Below, piece by piece: positions 46,929 to 58,447 of a stretch of 64,000 nt of DNA. This stretch comes from Chaenocephalus aceratus. Lineage: Eukaryota; Chordata; Actinopteri; Perciformes; Channichthyidae. The stretch is taken from contig CM043797.1 of the NCBI GenBank assembly GCA_023974075.1, positions 16,804,103-16,868,102 on the forward strand, read 5' to 3'. Both the position numbers and the translations under genes were made by a program. Each line of letters starts with the position of its first letter. The first letter of the stretch is position 1. Below the pieces are notes generated by a model that saw only the letters and a list, made by a program, of their open reading frames with translations, was not told the DNA's origin and ran no database searches.

Positions 46929-49234
46929 GGCACTTATCATGGCTGACCTAAGCTAAATGGACTGTCCGTTACGGTCGTATGATGAAAACCTTCCACTGCT
47001 GCTAGTTTCTCCCTTGCCTTTGTTAAATTAACACAGTATGATATTATGTCCGCTGACTCCATGGACACTGAGCTATTAACCTCAGCCTTTCTCTCTTCCT
47101 GCACTGGAGCTCTTGACATTGTTGCTCCCCTGAAACTCATGCGCCCCAAAGTTAATCTGAACCCTGCCTCAATGACATCACTCGTGCTGCCAGGCGTGAG
47201 TGCCAGCAGGCTGAACGCAGGTGGAAGAAGGACAAGACATTTTGAAAGAGAGTTGGAGAAAGTATCAGAGCGCTGTAAAAGCTGAAAAGATGAGTTACTT
47301 TTCTGATATTATTTCTAGTAATTTAAACAAACCTCGTGTTCTTTTTAAAATCATTGATGCTATGTTAAACTCTCCTTTATCCACTTGTATTGATGCTTCA
47401 ACTGAGATGTGTGAACAATTCCTCTGCTATTTTATAGACAAGATCTCCACTATTAGAGCCAGTATCTCACCACCCTCTTTTGACCCCTCCATTGACTTCA
47501 CATGCACTGCTGTCTTCCAGCAGTTTGGACCTGTGTCGTTGTCATCTCTCAGTGACATTGTTGCTAAATTAAAACCCTCATCTTGTCCCACAGACCCAGT
47601 CCCTCCTCGACTTTTTAAAAGAGGTATGGGACACTATTGGACCTAATGTCCATAACATTATAAATAGCAGCCTAGAGTCCGGTTCTGTGCCAGTTTATTT
47701 CAAACGCGGTTGTGGCACCCCTGATAAAGAAAACTAATCTGGACACTTCTCTCTTCTCAAATTACAGACCCATCTCGAAACTTCCTTTTATTTCAAAATA
47801 TTGGAGAAAAACCGTACTCTTACAGCTGCAGTGCACACAATATTTTCGATATTTTTCAATCCGGTTTTAAAGCGCTTCACAGTACTGAGTCTGCCCTTCT
47901 AAGAGTATTCAATGACCTCCTGGTCACTACAGACTCTGGTGACTCTGCCATCCTTATGCTCTTAGACCTCACAGCTGCCTTTGATACGATTGACCACTCC
48001 ATCCTTATCTCTCGTCTAGAGCACTGTGTGGGTATCAGGGGCGCTGCCTTAGAGTGGTTCAGGTCCTATCTGTCCCAGAGATCTTTCTCTGTTAGGCTTG
48101 GTGACTTTACATCCTCTTCTGCCCCCTTATCCTGTGGAGTTCCCCAAGGTTCTATATTTTGGGGCCTATTTTATTTTCCTTATACCTTCTCCCCCTTGGA
48201 CTGATTTTTAGAAAATATGGCGTCTCCTACCACCTTTATGCGGACGACTCTCAATTATATCTACCCCTAAGAAAAAAACACTAGCTCTCTGATGCCCCTG
48301 GTTGACTGTCTTAATGACATAAAGGCCTGGATGGCGCTAAACTTTTTAAATATAAATGAGAGCAAAACGGACGTAATTGTGTTTGGACCAAATGGTGATG
48401 TCCCTTCCATTGACCTGGGTTCCCTGCAACAGTATGCAAAACCCATGGTCACAAATCTGGGTGTAAAAATCGACAGTGCTTTTAAATTAGATAAACAGAT
48501 AAACTCTGTGGTTAAATCCAGTTTTTATCACTTGAGGCTCCTGTCCAAAATTAAACCGGTTTTATCCTTTTTAAACTTTGAGCGTGTAATTCATGCCTTT
48601 GTTTCAACTCGTTTAGATTATTGTAATGCACTTTATGCCAGCCTAAATAAGACTTCGCTGGCCCGCCTGCAGCTGGTACAAAACGCTGCGGCGCGGCTGC
48701 TTACAGGAACCCGCAAGTTTGACCACATCACACCAGTTCTGGCTTCCCTCCACTGGCTTCCTGTCCATTTTAGAGTCCATTTTAAGATTTTATTGTTTGT
48801 TTTTAAATCTCTTAATGGGCTGGCCCCAGAGTACATCTCCGACCACTTACATGTGTACACCCCCTCAAGGGCTTTGATAGTCCCAAAAACAAAGAAAAAG
48901 ACCAGCGGAGACCGCGTTCTCATCGGTAGCCCCCAGGCTCTGGAACGACCTGCTCCCTCATGTAAAATCGTCGCCCACTCTTGAAGCTTTTAAGTCCCGC
49001 CTAAAGACCCACCTCTTTTCCCTCGCTTACCAGTCAGTCTGAGCTATGTCATACCTATTTGTATGCTTTTACTGTCTGTCCATAGCCTTTATGTGCCTTG
49101 TATTTATTCTTATGTGTGCTTTTTATCTATTCGTGTAATATTATATGTTATTATAATGTTATGTTCATTGTGCACTTTGGCAAACCCTCTGTTTTTAAAC
49201 TGTGCTATATAAATAAAGTGGATTGGATTGGACT
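46929..49234 (+). mobile_element. 5'-truncated L2-like LINE
   Basis: The similarity begins in the linker between endonuclease and RT (about 47040), passes through RT and ends in GCTATATAAATAAAGTGGATTGGATTGG, an L2-type end with a short (GATTG)n tail. The endonuclease is missing, as is common after incomplete reverse transcription. The first 110 bases (46929-47040) are not clearly LINE. Confidence 0.7.
47046..48984 (+). pseudogene. LINE reverse transcriptase, multiply frameshifted
   Basis: Pieces in order: the linker YQSAVKAEKMSYFSDI-like region with NKPRVLFKIIDAML (47221-47646); RT motif A in LLDLTAAFDTIDHS and GVPQGS (47956-48204); YADD read near 48238-48249 in a shifted frame; then a long frame 48292-48984 with LNDIKAWMALNFL, STRLDYCNALYASL, VQNAAARLLTG and LHWLPVHFRV. 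At least four frame changes. Same superfamily as the LINE at 26640-30112 but clearly a different, older copy. Confidence 0.75.
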
Positions 49235-49374
49235 ATTCTACTTCAGCCCAGGATTCAAATCAACACGATGGAGGGAGATGAATCCGTGTATCTACGGACT
49301 ATTTGTTTTTCTTTATTAAAAAAGTAAACGGAAGAGCGTCTGAGAGGCGTTTTTGCTTTTTACCAATGGTCTAA

Positions 49375-50012
49375 CGGAGCGTCCACACTACAGCTTCAAA
49401 ATAGCTTGGAGCTGGGCGTGTCTGGAGCTTGGGGATTTTATTCAAGCAACACGGCCAACAATCAATCACATGAATCTCCCGCCCCTGACATACAAAGCAA
49501 AAAACCCCGGGGATTTTATGGGAGCAATATATATATAAACTCCCCAAACAGGCGAAAACCTACCAGTTTCACCCACTGTCTCTGCCACCTCCCTCCATGC
49601 CTGGTTCCTCCGATTTGTATCCCGGTAGGTGAAGAGGGTCTGCTCATACAAAACCGGGTGATTTGCTACGGCGATAGTTAGTTTCTCCTCCGACTTTTTT
49701 TGAAATATAGAAATGAACGGCGGGATATCTCTCCCAGCTTAGACGCGGTTTGATTGGCTACGGCTTCAGCTGTCAGATTTTGGGAAACGGGATTTGATTG
49801 GCTGGCGCTGGCTACTCCGGCGTCTCCGGCGTCAGAAGTTGAACATTATTCAACTTCTGTCGCCGGAGACGCCTGAGACGGACCGCTCTCCTACCCACAA
49901 TTCAGTTCGGCGAAAAAGCGAGGCTCCGTGACGTCACCCCATTGAAAGTGAATGGGCAGATTGGAGCTTTCGACGCTGTCGACACTGTCGACGCTGTAGT
50001 GTAGACGGGCCG
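49375..50012. mobile_element. PIF/Harbinger element, non-autonomous
   Basis: Ends CGGAGCGTCCACACTACAGC and, inverted, CGGCCCGTCTACACTACAGC, flanked by TAA (49372-49374 and 50013-50015). The empty site is confirmed by the right arm of the fold-back element. The TAA duplication and ends fit PIF/Harbinger. One remnant exon of its DNA-binding accessory protein remains (see 49466-49651). Confidence 0.85.
49466..49651 (-). pseudogene. MADF/Myb-like exon fragment of a Harbinger accessory protein
   Basis: On the minus strand the frame reads FTYRDTNRRNQAWREVAETV, matching the central helix pattern of a MADF/SANT-type DNA-binding domain (Y..R..K..AW..IA..). Harbinger elements usually carry such a protein next to the DDE transposase. 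Only about 30 residues are convincing, and no transposase is present. Confidence 0.55.
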
Positions 50013-50121
50013 TAATGGTCAGTGGAGCGAGGGGCCGCGAAACTCGCGGAAGTGATTTCAAAACAAAAAACACTCGTTTGCTTGGAACGGTGATATTATA
50101 AACAAGGGGAAACTAGGGGAA

Positions 50122-50413
50122 TTTAGCGATCACAATGAAAACGGCCAAGACACACATTGAGCCCAGAAAATGAATGTTATTAAGGGCTGTAAATATAATA
50201 AGCCTGTGTCTAAAATGGACAACAATGTTAGGAGATTTAAACTATGCAGCGGTTCTGCACTGCGGTCACCTCAGCCGTCTCTCGAGCTTTTTTTCCCCCT
50301 GCTATATTTGATGATCGATACAAATATTTGTTACCACAAGTTCTCAATAAAAGTGACACTGTTGGACTCGGTATCCTTAATAACATTCATTTTCTGGGCT
50401 CAATGTGTGTCTT
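50122..50413. other. Unique loop sequence of the fold-back element
   Basis: The only non-repeated interior of the fold-back element. Overlapping plus-strand frames (50170-50481 and 50244-50546) contain protein-like stretches such as SRAFFPPAIFDDRYKYLLPQ, but I do not recognise a domain, and the frames run on into the MITE. Confidence 0.35.
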
Positions 50414-50710
50414 GGGCCCTTTCTCATTTCTCGAACTCCCCTCCTCGACTCCCCTCCTCGACTCCTATCCTCAATACTTAGTCCCACCCACAGGAGATGC
50501 GAGCGGAGGAGCGAGGAGGGGAAGCAGCAGGCGGTTAGAGAAATGAGAACTCCTCTCCTCTGAGCGGTCATTTTAAAGAGACATCCATTAATGATGACAG
50601 AATGCACAGCAGCCCTCTGTCTGATGGACAGATGTGTTCATGATGACTTATATATTTACTTTGATTCATTCAAAGTGCGGTATAATGAGACAATAACAGG
50701 CTACAGATGC

Positions 50711-50802
<92 letters not shown>

Positions 50803-51555
50803 GTATATATTTATATAAATATATACAATTTCAGAATCAAACAGAGCACTCTCATAATATCAGAGACTGGATATATCCCCCCCCTCTCCCCTCTGGTCGC
50901 TACAATGAGGAAAATAAATTACGGGCCAAAAGTTGTATTTACAAGTATTAAAAGTAAGCAGAGGACACCAAACCAACTGAGACCTGTCTGTCCGCTGCAT
51001 CTACGCACACACTTTACCACACACACCTACACACTGTACCACACACACACGCACATACAGCTCCTAAAACAGGCTACAGCCGTTGTGTATTTTATTGTGA
51101 AGCACTAAATGGTTTTAGAAAAATATCGACTCTTTGTTTGTAGATATCTACTAAACTAAAGCAAATAAAGAGAGTAGGCCTGTTATACTGAGTGATATAT
51201 ATTATACACACTGCTCTGCTTTCTGCACGGACCTCACAGCTGTTCTCACTGTAAAGATTGCGTCGCGATGAAAGCAGTTAATAAAATAATATCCAGGGGA
51301 TGCATGCAGAGCTGTCATTGGCTGAGATAAGTCCGGCCGTGCGTCACGACTCTTTGAAACATCTCTGTTGCCGGAAATGCATCCACGAAGGAGCCGTGGA
51401 GGACCCATCAGTGTATCCTCGGTTATAGCTCCTCCAGAGAGCCTCCTCGACGCTCGGTCCTCGAAGTGCATTTAGAGAAATTAGATGTCGAGGAGTCGAG
51501 GAGTCGAGGAGTCGAGGAGTCGACGAGGGAGGATTTGATGAAATGAGAAAGGGCC
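50414..51555. mobile_element. MITE family GGGCC, copy 2
   Basis: Starts GGGCCCTTTCTCATTTCTCG and ends in the inverse GAGAAAGGGCC. Contains (AC)n at 50713-50794. Its right half is the inverse of the left half of copy 3. No frame with a recognisable domain. It abuts the right arm of the fold-back element directly. Confidence 0.75.
50713..50794. repeat. (AC)n microsatellite
   Basis: About 82 bp of uninterrupted AC repeats followed by (AT)n-like sequence, inside MITE copy 2. Confidence 0.95.
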
Positions 51556-51898
51556 TTCCCCTAGTTTCCCCTTGTTTATAATATCACCGTTCCAAGCAAA
51601 CGAGTGCTTTTTGTTTTGAAATCACTTCCGCGAGTTTCGCGGACCCCCGCTCCACTGACCATTAGACCATTTAGTAAGGAAAAGGGCAAAAACGCCTCTC
51701 AGACGCTCTTCCGTTTACTTTTTTAATAAAGAAAAACAAATGGTCCGTAGATACACGGATTCATCTCCCTCCATCGTGTTGATTTGAATCCGAAGTTCTT
51801 AACATGAGCCCGCCCCGCTCGACCTTCTGAGCCAATCACAGCGCGATAATGACCTGCCTTCCGTTTCAACCATACTCCTTCCGTTTCCACTATACTTT

Positions 51899-53064
51899 AG
51901 AGGCTTCTCAATACTCAAATGTCCCCTCCTCGGCTCCTCGGTCCTCCGGTAGTGACCCGGAAATGAATTTCAGCACGCCATTTTGAAGGACATCTCATTT
52001 CTCTAAATGCACACCGAGGACCGAGCATCGAGCGTCGAGGAGGCTCTCTGGAGGAGCTATAACCGAGGATACACTGATGGTTCCTCCACCGCTCCTCCGC
52101 GGATGCATTTCCGGGAACGGTGGAGGCGTGACGCACGGCCGGACTTATCTCAGCCAATGACAGCTCTGCATGCATCCTTTGGATATTATTTTAGAAACTG
52201 CTTTCATTGCGTCGCGATGTTTACATTGAGAACAGCTGTGAGGTCCGTGCAGAAAGCAGAGCAGTGTGTAAAATATATATCACTCAGTATAACATGCCTA
52301 CATTACTCTCTTTATTTGCTGTAGTTTAGTAGATATCTACAAACAAAGAGTCGATATTTTTCTAAGACCATTTAGTGCTTCACATAATAAAATACACAAC
52401 GGCTGTAGCCTGATTATGCTTTAGGAGCTGTAAGTGTGTGTGGTAGGCCTACAGTGTGTGTATGTGTGTGTGGTACAGTATGTAGGTGTGTGTTGTACAG
52501 TGCGTAGATGCGGCGAACAGACGGGTCTCAGTTGGTTTGGTGTCCTCTGCTTACTTTTAATACTTGTAAATACAACTTTTGGCCCGTAATTTCAATTCCC
52601 CATTTCAGCAACCAGAGAGAGGAGGGGATATATCCAGTCTCTGATTGTGTTACGTTATTATGAGAGTGCTCTCATACTTTAAATTGTATATATTTATATA
52701 AATATCTTTGTGTGTGTGTCCCCGCATCTGTAGCCTGTTATTGTCTCATTATACCGCACTCTCAATTAATTCAAAGTAAATATGTGGGGGAACAATGTTC
52801 AGCTGATCTAACAGAGATTATAAAATACAGCGCTATGACAAAACACTCGACAGCTGATGCAGCTGTTGCCACGTAATAATGAACGGACGTCGCTTTAATA
52901 TGACCGCTCAGAGGAGAGGAGTTCACATTTCTTTAAACGTCTGCTGCTTCCCCTCCTCTCTCCTCGGTTCCCCTCCTCGGTCCTCCGCTCGCATCTCCTG
53001 TGGGCGGGACTAAGTATCGAGGATAGGAGTCAAGGAGGGGAGTTAGAGAAATTAGAAAGGGCCC
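51899..53064. mobile_element. MITE family GGGCC, copy 3, inverse orientation
   Basis: Its right end GAAAGGGCCC (53055-53064) matches the family terminus; the left end is degenerate (AGAGGCTTCTCAATACTCAA). It lies in the right arm of the fold-back element, where about 15 bp of arm sequence is missing at the junction. It is the long form of copy 1 and the inverse of copy 2. Confidence 0.7.
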
Positions 53065-53479
53065 TGCATTCGTCTCTTGCATACTGTACATATATTGTCT
53101 TCAGACATGCATATATTATTTATAATATTAAATGTAAACATTGAATGAATGTGAATGAGAGCAAAATGTATAAATATGAGCATTAAAATATATGAATATG
53201 AGAACAAAATGCATGAATGTGTGAGTGACAATATATGAATGTGTGCATTGAAATAGGATAATATGAGAGCAAAATGTATGAATGTGTGAGTGTAAATATA
53301 TACGTGTGTGAGAGTGAAAATGTATGTATGTGTAAGGAGAATATATGTGTGTAAGAGTGAAAATGTATGTATGTAAAAGGAGAATATATGTGTGTAAGAG
53401 TGAAAGTATGTATAAGGAGAATGTATGTGCGTGAGAGGACCAGTATGAATTACGGCCTGTAGGGCCCCTCATACGAAAT

Positions 53480-54000
53480 TCTCTCTGCAGACCCATTCTC
53501 ACAGCGTTTATCAACCTATAAACCTTTTTCTTACTCAATATCAAGCCACACGTATTGTTTTTACTTCGGCTGTGAGTTTGTGTGTGCTCAGGATGAGTTT
53601 GGCTGTGTTTCGCTGTGTATCGCTAAACAAGGAAACAACACCTCCACGGAGCTCAGCGCGATTCACAACGTCCCGACCAATCAGAGCACACTGTTGTCAC
53701 ACTGTGACCACAACGAGCCGTTAAAGGCAGAGAGTGAAATTCAGTGAATACACGTAGTTTACAGAGATGCTGTATGAGAAACCAATGTGAGTTTGGAAAA
53801 TTGCACAATATAAATCTATTCTAGATCTCAACAATGGAATTATGATCAGTGGAAACATGACATGTCTCCTTTAAAAAAAATGGCAGTTTATGTTTCCTAT
53901 GTACTGTACATATCCAAGTTACAATTATTCAAAAATTCACCCAATTTAGATATTGGCCTATGGTAATGCAATATTCACAACTGTTGAGGCATGTATGTAC
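53480..54000 (-). other. robo1 last intron, proximal part
   Basis: No exon seen. The coding frame of the preceding exon would stay open to a stop at 53931-53929 if the GTACAT donor at 54000 were not used. A CATGTCTCCTTTAAA word near 53862 resembles a MITE end. Confidence 0.5.
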
Positions 54001-54188
54001 CTCAGACTCTTCATCTCCTGGTTGGAAGGCTCCCGTGGTGTTGAGGCTCATGTCTGCAGGGTTCCTGCGGCCCCCTTCTCCTCTCCGCTGCCCCCCCGAG
54101 CCCCTGGAAGACATGGAGCTGGAGGAGCTGGGGTCCCGGGGGCTGTTGACTGTGGGGAACTGTGGTCGGCTATAGGGCTGAATGTCCT
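54001..54188 (-). CDS. robo1: robo1 penultimate coding exon
   Basis: 188 bp. Acceptor TAGGTTCAG at 54189; the first two bases complete a GAG codon (phase 1 entry). It reads [31 protein letters not shown] and RRNPADMSL, matching the extreme C-terminal region of vertebrate ROBO1 (Ser-rich [14 protein letters not shown] block). The donor GAG|GTACAT leaves in phase 0, compatible with the proposed M-V-E-S terminal exon. Disordered tail, intracellular. Confidence 0.85.
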
Positions 54189-54291
54189 CTGAACCTAGGG
54201 TCAAAGAACAGTTGTAGGAAGGTATTGAGTCTTGCATAATCAAAAACATTGCAAACAGCATTGAGGGGCCACATGGTATTTGCTGTTGTAC

Positions 54292-54564
54292 CTGCGTGTT
54301 GGCGAGCCTTGCTGGCGGTGCTACCTTCATGTTTAGTCCCTTTCCCTCCATGAGCAGTCCTTTGTCTCTCCTGAGCCTCTCTGCGCTCAGAGGAGCTGGT
54401 TCTGGTGTCCGGGCCCTCTCTAAGTTGGTAGCCCCCGGTTCCTCCTCTCTTGTCTCGACCTTCAACTGCTTTGGGGGAAACTCCCCGGCCCTCCAAGACT
54501 GCCTTGGACGGGTGTGTAGGTGACTTGAGCACTGCAGGAGGTGGGATGGGCGGAGGAGGGAGAT
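54292..54564 (-). CDS. robo1: robo1 cytoplasmic-tail exon with proline run
   Basis: 273 bp, acceptor TATTCTTCAG at 54565, donor CGCAG|GTACAA at 54292, phase 1 in and out. It begins by completing [17 protein letters not shown], the second proline-rich block of ROBO1 (a likely SH3/EVH1 ligand). A basic, charged low-complexity stretch follows, with REAQERQ and KGTKHEGS segments, parallel to the mammalian REAQEQQNDGKGRGNK region. The long frame at 53929-54594 is a different frame and is not the protein. Confidence 0.85.
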
Positions 54565-57500
54565 CTGAAGAATAAACACAGGAACCAAGAACACATTAAA
54601 CAGACATCAAAAACAAAGGTGGAAACAACATAAAGTGGGCTCATGTAACTTGTGTGTATCGTGTGTAGCTCAGTTGTCTCACACCTGCAAGGTGACACAC
54701 AAACACAGCTGTAGTGTGTGTACATACACTCAGAGCTCTGCACATAGCTATGCCGAGCGGAGACTACTCCGTGCCGACAGTAAACACAACAGATTACATT
54801 AGGGAGGCCAAATCTGAGAGTTATGACATTTGTACAAGAGGCAAGAGAGGAGAAAGAGGGGAGGAAGACGGGGGTGTGACGGTCAGCAGCTGGTTCTCTG
54901 AACTGCTCCACTTCCCCTGTCGATGAATCAATGCTGCTTGTCCTTGAGCCATTATTCATATTAGGCCAGTGGGCCGCCTGGTCTCGTACACATTTCACCA
55001 TCCTAACAAAATGGTAAGAGAAAATCCTTTTCTGCCCCAATCGATGGATTTTCATCTTGTAATCAGCATCCGACCTGAAGGATGGTTTGTCTGCGGTCAG
55101 ACCTATAATCCACATATGATTAGTTGTTGATAAACATTTCAAGTGCCAACTCTTACACCTTGCTTGAATTCCGAAGGCTATCTTATACTCTTGACTAAAC
55201 ACGATGTATGGTGTAGTCTTCACTGTGTATCTCTGTGTGTTGTTATAATACGTGGTCCTGTCGCAGCTTTTCTTTTTAGCTCTTTGTCAGGTGTTTATAT
55301 TTGCAATACAATCACAACCATGCAGTCAGAACGGTTTATGGATGGGTAGTCATATACATATAGATTTAAAAAAAGGCAGTGTTTGGAGATGGATGTGGGC
55401 CGACTTGGCTTCACGTCTAGCGTTATTCCATTGCAAGATGGTCTTTTGTTAATGCATACTGTAGTAGTGAATACAATGACTGCACTATGATACTAAGATT
55501 TTTGATTTTTAAGTGGCATAGTATTATATGACATTGTTTTAAGACCTTTTTTTACAACATTTTTTGTGCATATTGGGATTTATCTTTTGACATCATTATG
55601 AAACATTATACTATGACTATTATATTCCATAAATTAAAAGACCCATGGCTTAGATAGTCTCTGTTTTTCGATTGTGGCACACTGGACTTTGTGGAAAATC
55701 AAAGCTTTTATTCCCTTTTTTACGCTCGAGAGGCTAATGAGGCAGGTGATGTCTTTGCTGTGTCTTGTTGGCGGAATCAAGCAGCCCCAATACACTCTTC
55801 TGATTATCCTCTACCTCCATACTCTCCTCCTGAATACAAAAGGGGCCAGTCAATATCATACAGCAAAGAGGTGTCTGCAGTTTTTTAATATCTCTCTTGC
55901 CTCCTGAGTCCTGCCTCAGTGTGAGTCCGATCAATGCCACAGTCTGTGAGATAGGGCTCACTGTGAGGGAGGAGCAGAGTGCCTGTTAGATTTATGAGGA
56001 AATATGGGCGAGGACAGAGCTCAGGTCTGAAAAGTGTCTCTGGGCTTGCCAAGGAGGGTTTATTGGATGGCCCGGTGGTTAATTAGGCAGACGGGACTGA
56101 GACAGATCAAAAGAGACAGGGAAGGGTTAAGTTCAGAGAAGGTAGACAAAGGTATTTGAGTCAAACACAATATGAATCATGAGGGGAATATAACTTGGGA
56201 GTTTCCAAATCCACTGAGCAAACAGGAGTGAAATGAGTAGGTCAGAAAGGGGTGGGGAAGGGAGGCTGTTTGGGTGTTAGGGGAGTTGCTGGTCCATTTG
56301 TTAAACTGATGGTATGCGTGTGTATTTACAGTGATGCACTGGGATAGTAGTCCAGCCTGCAGAAATTGGAAAGGTACAGTGACATACAATAACTTACAGA
56401 AACACAAGTATACACATTGTGTTTTGGGTTGTTACTATCCTTCTTAACATTTCATAAAATCTCACCTAACACCTCAGCACCAGTGTTCTAGACCACAGAC
56501 AGGGGTATGAAGGGTGGGGGTTGAAGGAAAGACAGGGGAGGGGGGGCAGGGGAGGCAATAACCTCCAAATGAAAAACAATCCATTCAGATCAAATGCAAT
56601 CAGCAGGAGGACTGATGGACAGACAGAGCTGCATAGCCGTCAGTCCGCCCCCTCGCTGCTCAAACAAAGACGGAGGGGAGCACGGGAGAAGAGGGGAGAG
56701 TCGAGAGGGATGGAGAGATCACTCCAAAGGGAGGGGCAGTGGATGGGGAAGGAGCCTGGATATAAGGATGATGGCAGAATGCGGAGGTTGGGTGGGTTGG
56801 ATTCTCTGCAGTGATATAGCTGGTCTGGCTCCCAGTGAGCTGGATATTAAATCTCCCTGTCAAGTGCTTCCAACACTCAAGGACACCTGACACTAAGAGG
56901 AGAGCCAGCTCTGGGAAAGCACATACTGTACACAGCAGAGTGAGCGCCTACACACACATGCAGAGAAATACAACAGGAAATACATATCCACAGGATCAAA
57001 GCATTAAGGAAACAGCTAGAATAAGTGGTGTTCCACTGCTAGGCTGTGTATTGTTAAGAGTTATGCTTTGAAAGTAAATTGCTCTTTCTCTTAACAAGGT
57101 TACAGCTTTCCCTTCCGTGTGCAGCTGCTCCGGTATTTAGCCCCTGTTTGGTTTATGTCCGGCTCCTAAAGGTGGCACTTCAGTGAGAGCCAGAGCACCT
57201 GGATCGATTTCATTAGTGGCTAGAGTGGAGAGACATCCCAGTGTCAGCAGACCCAAGCTGGACAGAGCTCCCTGGAGACCACCCCCCCTCCAGTCGTCCC
57301 CACCATGGCCCTGGCCTCCAGCCCACCACTTGCCCGATCTGTTCAGCACTGTCACAGATTGGGAATGATGCCATGTATGCATGTGCGTGAACACATGAGA
57401 GAAGATTAAAGCCCTGGCTCATGGCACACCCGTACTCAGTCATTTACACTAAATCACAGTAAACTGCACTTTTACCCAACATTTCTGTAGAGGGAATAGA

Positions 57501-58139
57501 GACATAGTCATTGATACCAACTGGCCATCTGTGTACATGTGGGACACAACTCAACTGTTAGTATTGTTCCGTGCCTGTCTATTAGTCTGGTGGCTGTATA
57601 AAGTAATTAAAACCATTTATAGACAAACATAGTTTGTACTAAACTTAGTTCATACTAATACTATTTTAAAGTTTCAAAAATATGGTAGATTATGTAGTTG
57701 CACTAATCAACCCTATATCATATGCCACAACATAGATTTAGATTTATTTTTGATAAATTAATCATTAGTTTTGAAATGTAGATTTACATGGTGTTTAAGT
57801 AGAGACCATCTTGTAATTGGATCCATACAGCTGCTACAAAGAATCAGTTCAGAGGCCTGAAGTGGGAAAAAGTGCATGTTTTCCATGACTGTATCTATCA
57901 TGGTGACAACACATGTCCACGTGCAGTAAGAAATATTATCCAAATAATAATATTAATTGTGGCTGGTAACAAGATATATTTGTAGAACAAAATATTTGAG
58001 TAGGAAACATTAAATATTTGAGTAGGAATCTATTAGCATCAACATACTGTACACATATTGAGCTCACAAGATGTTTTCATTTTGAAAGTTGTTTAAACTT
58101 TGAATTATTGTGTTTTTATAGTAATTAATCCATGTTTAC
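54565..58139 (-). other. robo1 intron, 3.6 kb
   Basis: No exon recognised. Contains a degenerate TATACTATGAC-type tract at 55480-55620 and purine-rich DNA at 56520-56760. Open frames in it are unsupported. Confidence 0.5.
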
Positions 58140-58349
58140 CTTCATTATAGACTTCACGTCGCTGGTTTCCTGGATGAGCCGCTGGATGAGCCGCTGGATG
58201 AGCCGCTTGATGACCCACTGGATGGGCCGCTGGATGCTGTTTCTGCTTCTTAGGAGGCCTCCTGTGTACAGCTGCCATGCTCATGTTACTGTCTGTGGAC
58301 ACCGGGCTGCTGGGACGGTGGCCTGACGGGTTTATTTGGTATTTTCGTG
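58140..58349 (-). CDS. robo1: robo1 exon with TSPVSTDSN-like block and AHP repeats
   Basis: 210 bp, acceptor TTCCCTCAG at 58350, donor GAAG|GTAAAC at 58140; enters and leaves in phase 1. It reads SSPVSTDSNMSMAAVHRRPP, the conserved block found in ROBO1, then a lineage-specific His/Ala/Pro stretch (HPAAHPVGHQAAHPAAHPAA) coded by 12-bp tandem units at 58170-58237, ending RREVYNE. It joins in frame to DLPPPP of the next exon. Confidence 0.85.
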
Positions 58350-58447
58350 CTGAGGGAAAAAAACCACAGGAACAGTTTACTTTCACAATTCCTCACATGT
58401 CTTACAGTAACATTTATTGCGGATGTGGGCACCTTCATAAAACCCAC
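58350..58447 (-). other. robo1 intron, 98 bp
   Basis: Short intron with GTGGGT donor and CCCTCAG acceptor; phases on both sides agree. Confidence 0.85.

Larger units (their letters stand above)
45098..53473. mobile_element. Large fold-back (long inverted repeat) element with four nested insertions
   Basis: Ends TATGAGGGGCCGTACAGGCC and, inverted, TATGAGGGGCCCTACAGGCC, flanked by the 6-bp duplication CGAAAT (45092-45097 and 53474-53479). The inverted arms are about 0.75-0.85 kb each once insertions are removed. Left arm: 45098-45704, 49251-49374 and 50013-50121. Right arm: 51556-51898 and 53065-53473. Between the arms are about 290 bp of unique sequence (50122-50413) and a MITE. Insertions break both arms. 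No transposase was identified. A 6-bp duplication with long inverted ends is reminiscent of Polintons, but no Polinton gene or AGT terminus is seen. The element fills most of the robo1 last intron. Confidence 0.75.

Noticed and set aside
48633..48923. Minus-strand 96-codon ORF
   Set aside because: Antisense shadow of the L2-like LINE reverse-transcriptase frame.
45098..53473. Polinton/Maverick, suggested by long inverted ends and a 6-bp duplication
   Set aside because: No polymerase, integrase or capsid gene, the ends do not start with AGT, and the unique interior is too short.
53929..54594. 221-codon minus-strand ORF as a single gene
   Set aside because: It merges two robo1 exons, an intron and read-through sequence. 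The first exon is in a different frame from the real protein, and splice phases support the exon model instead.
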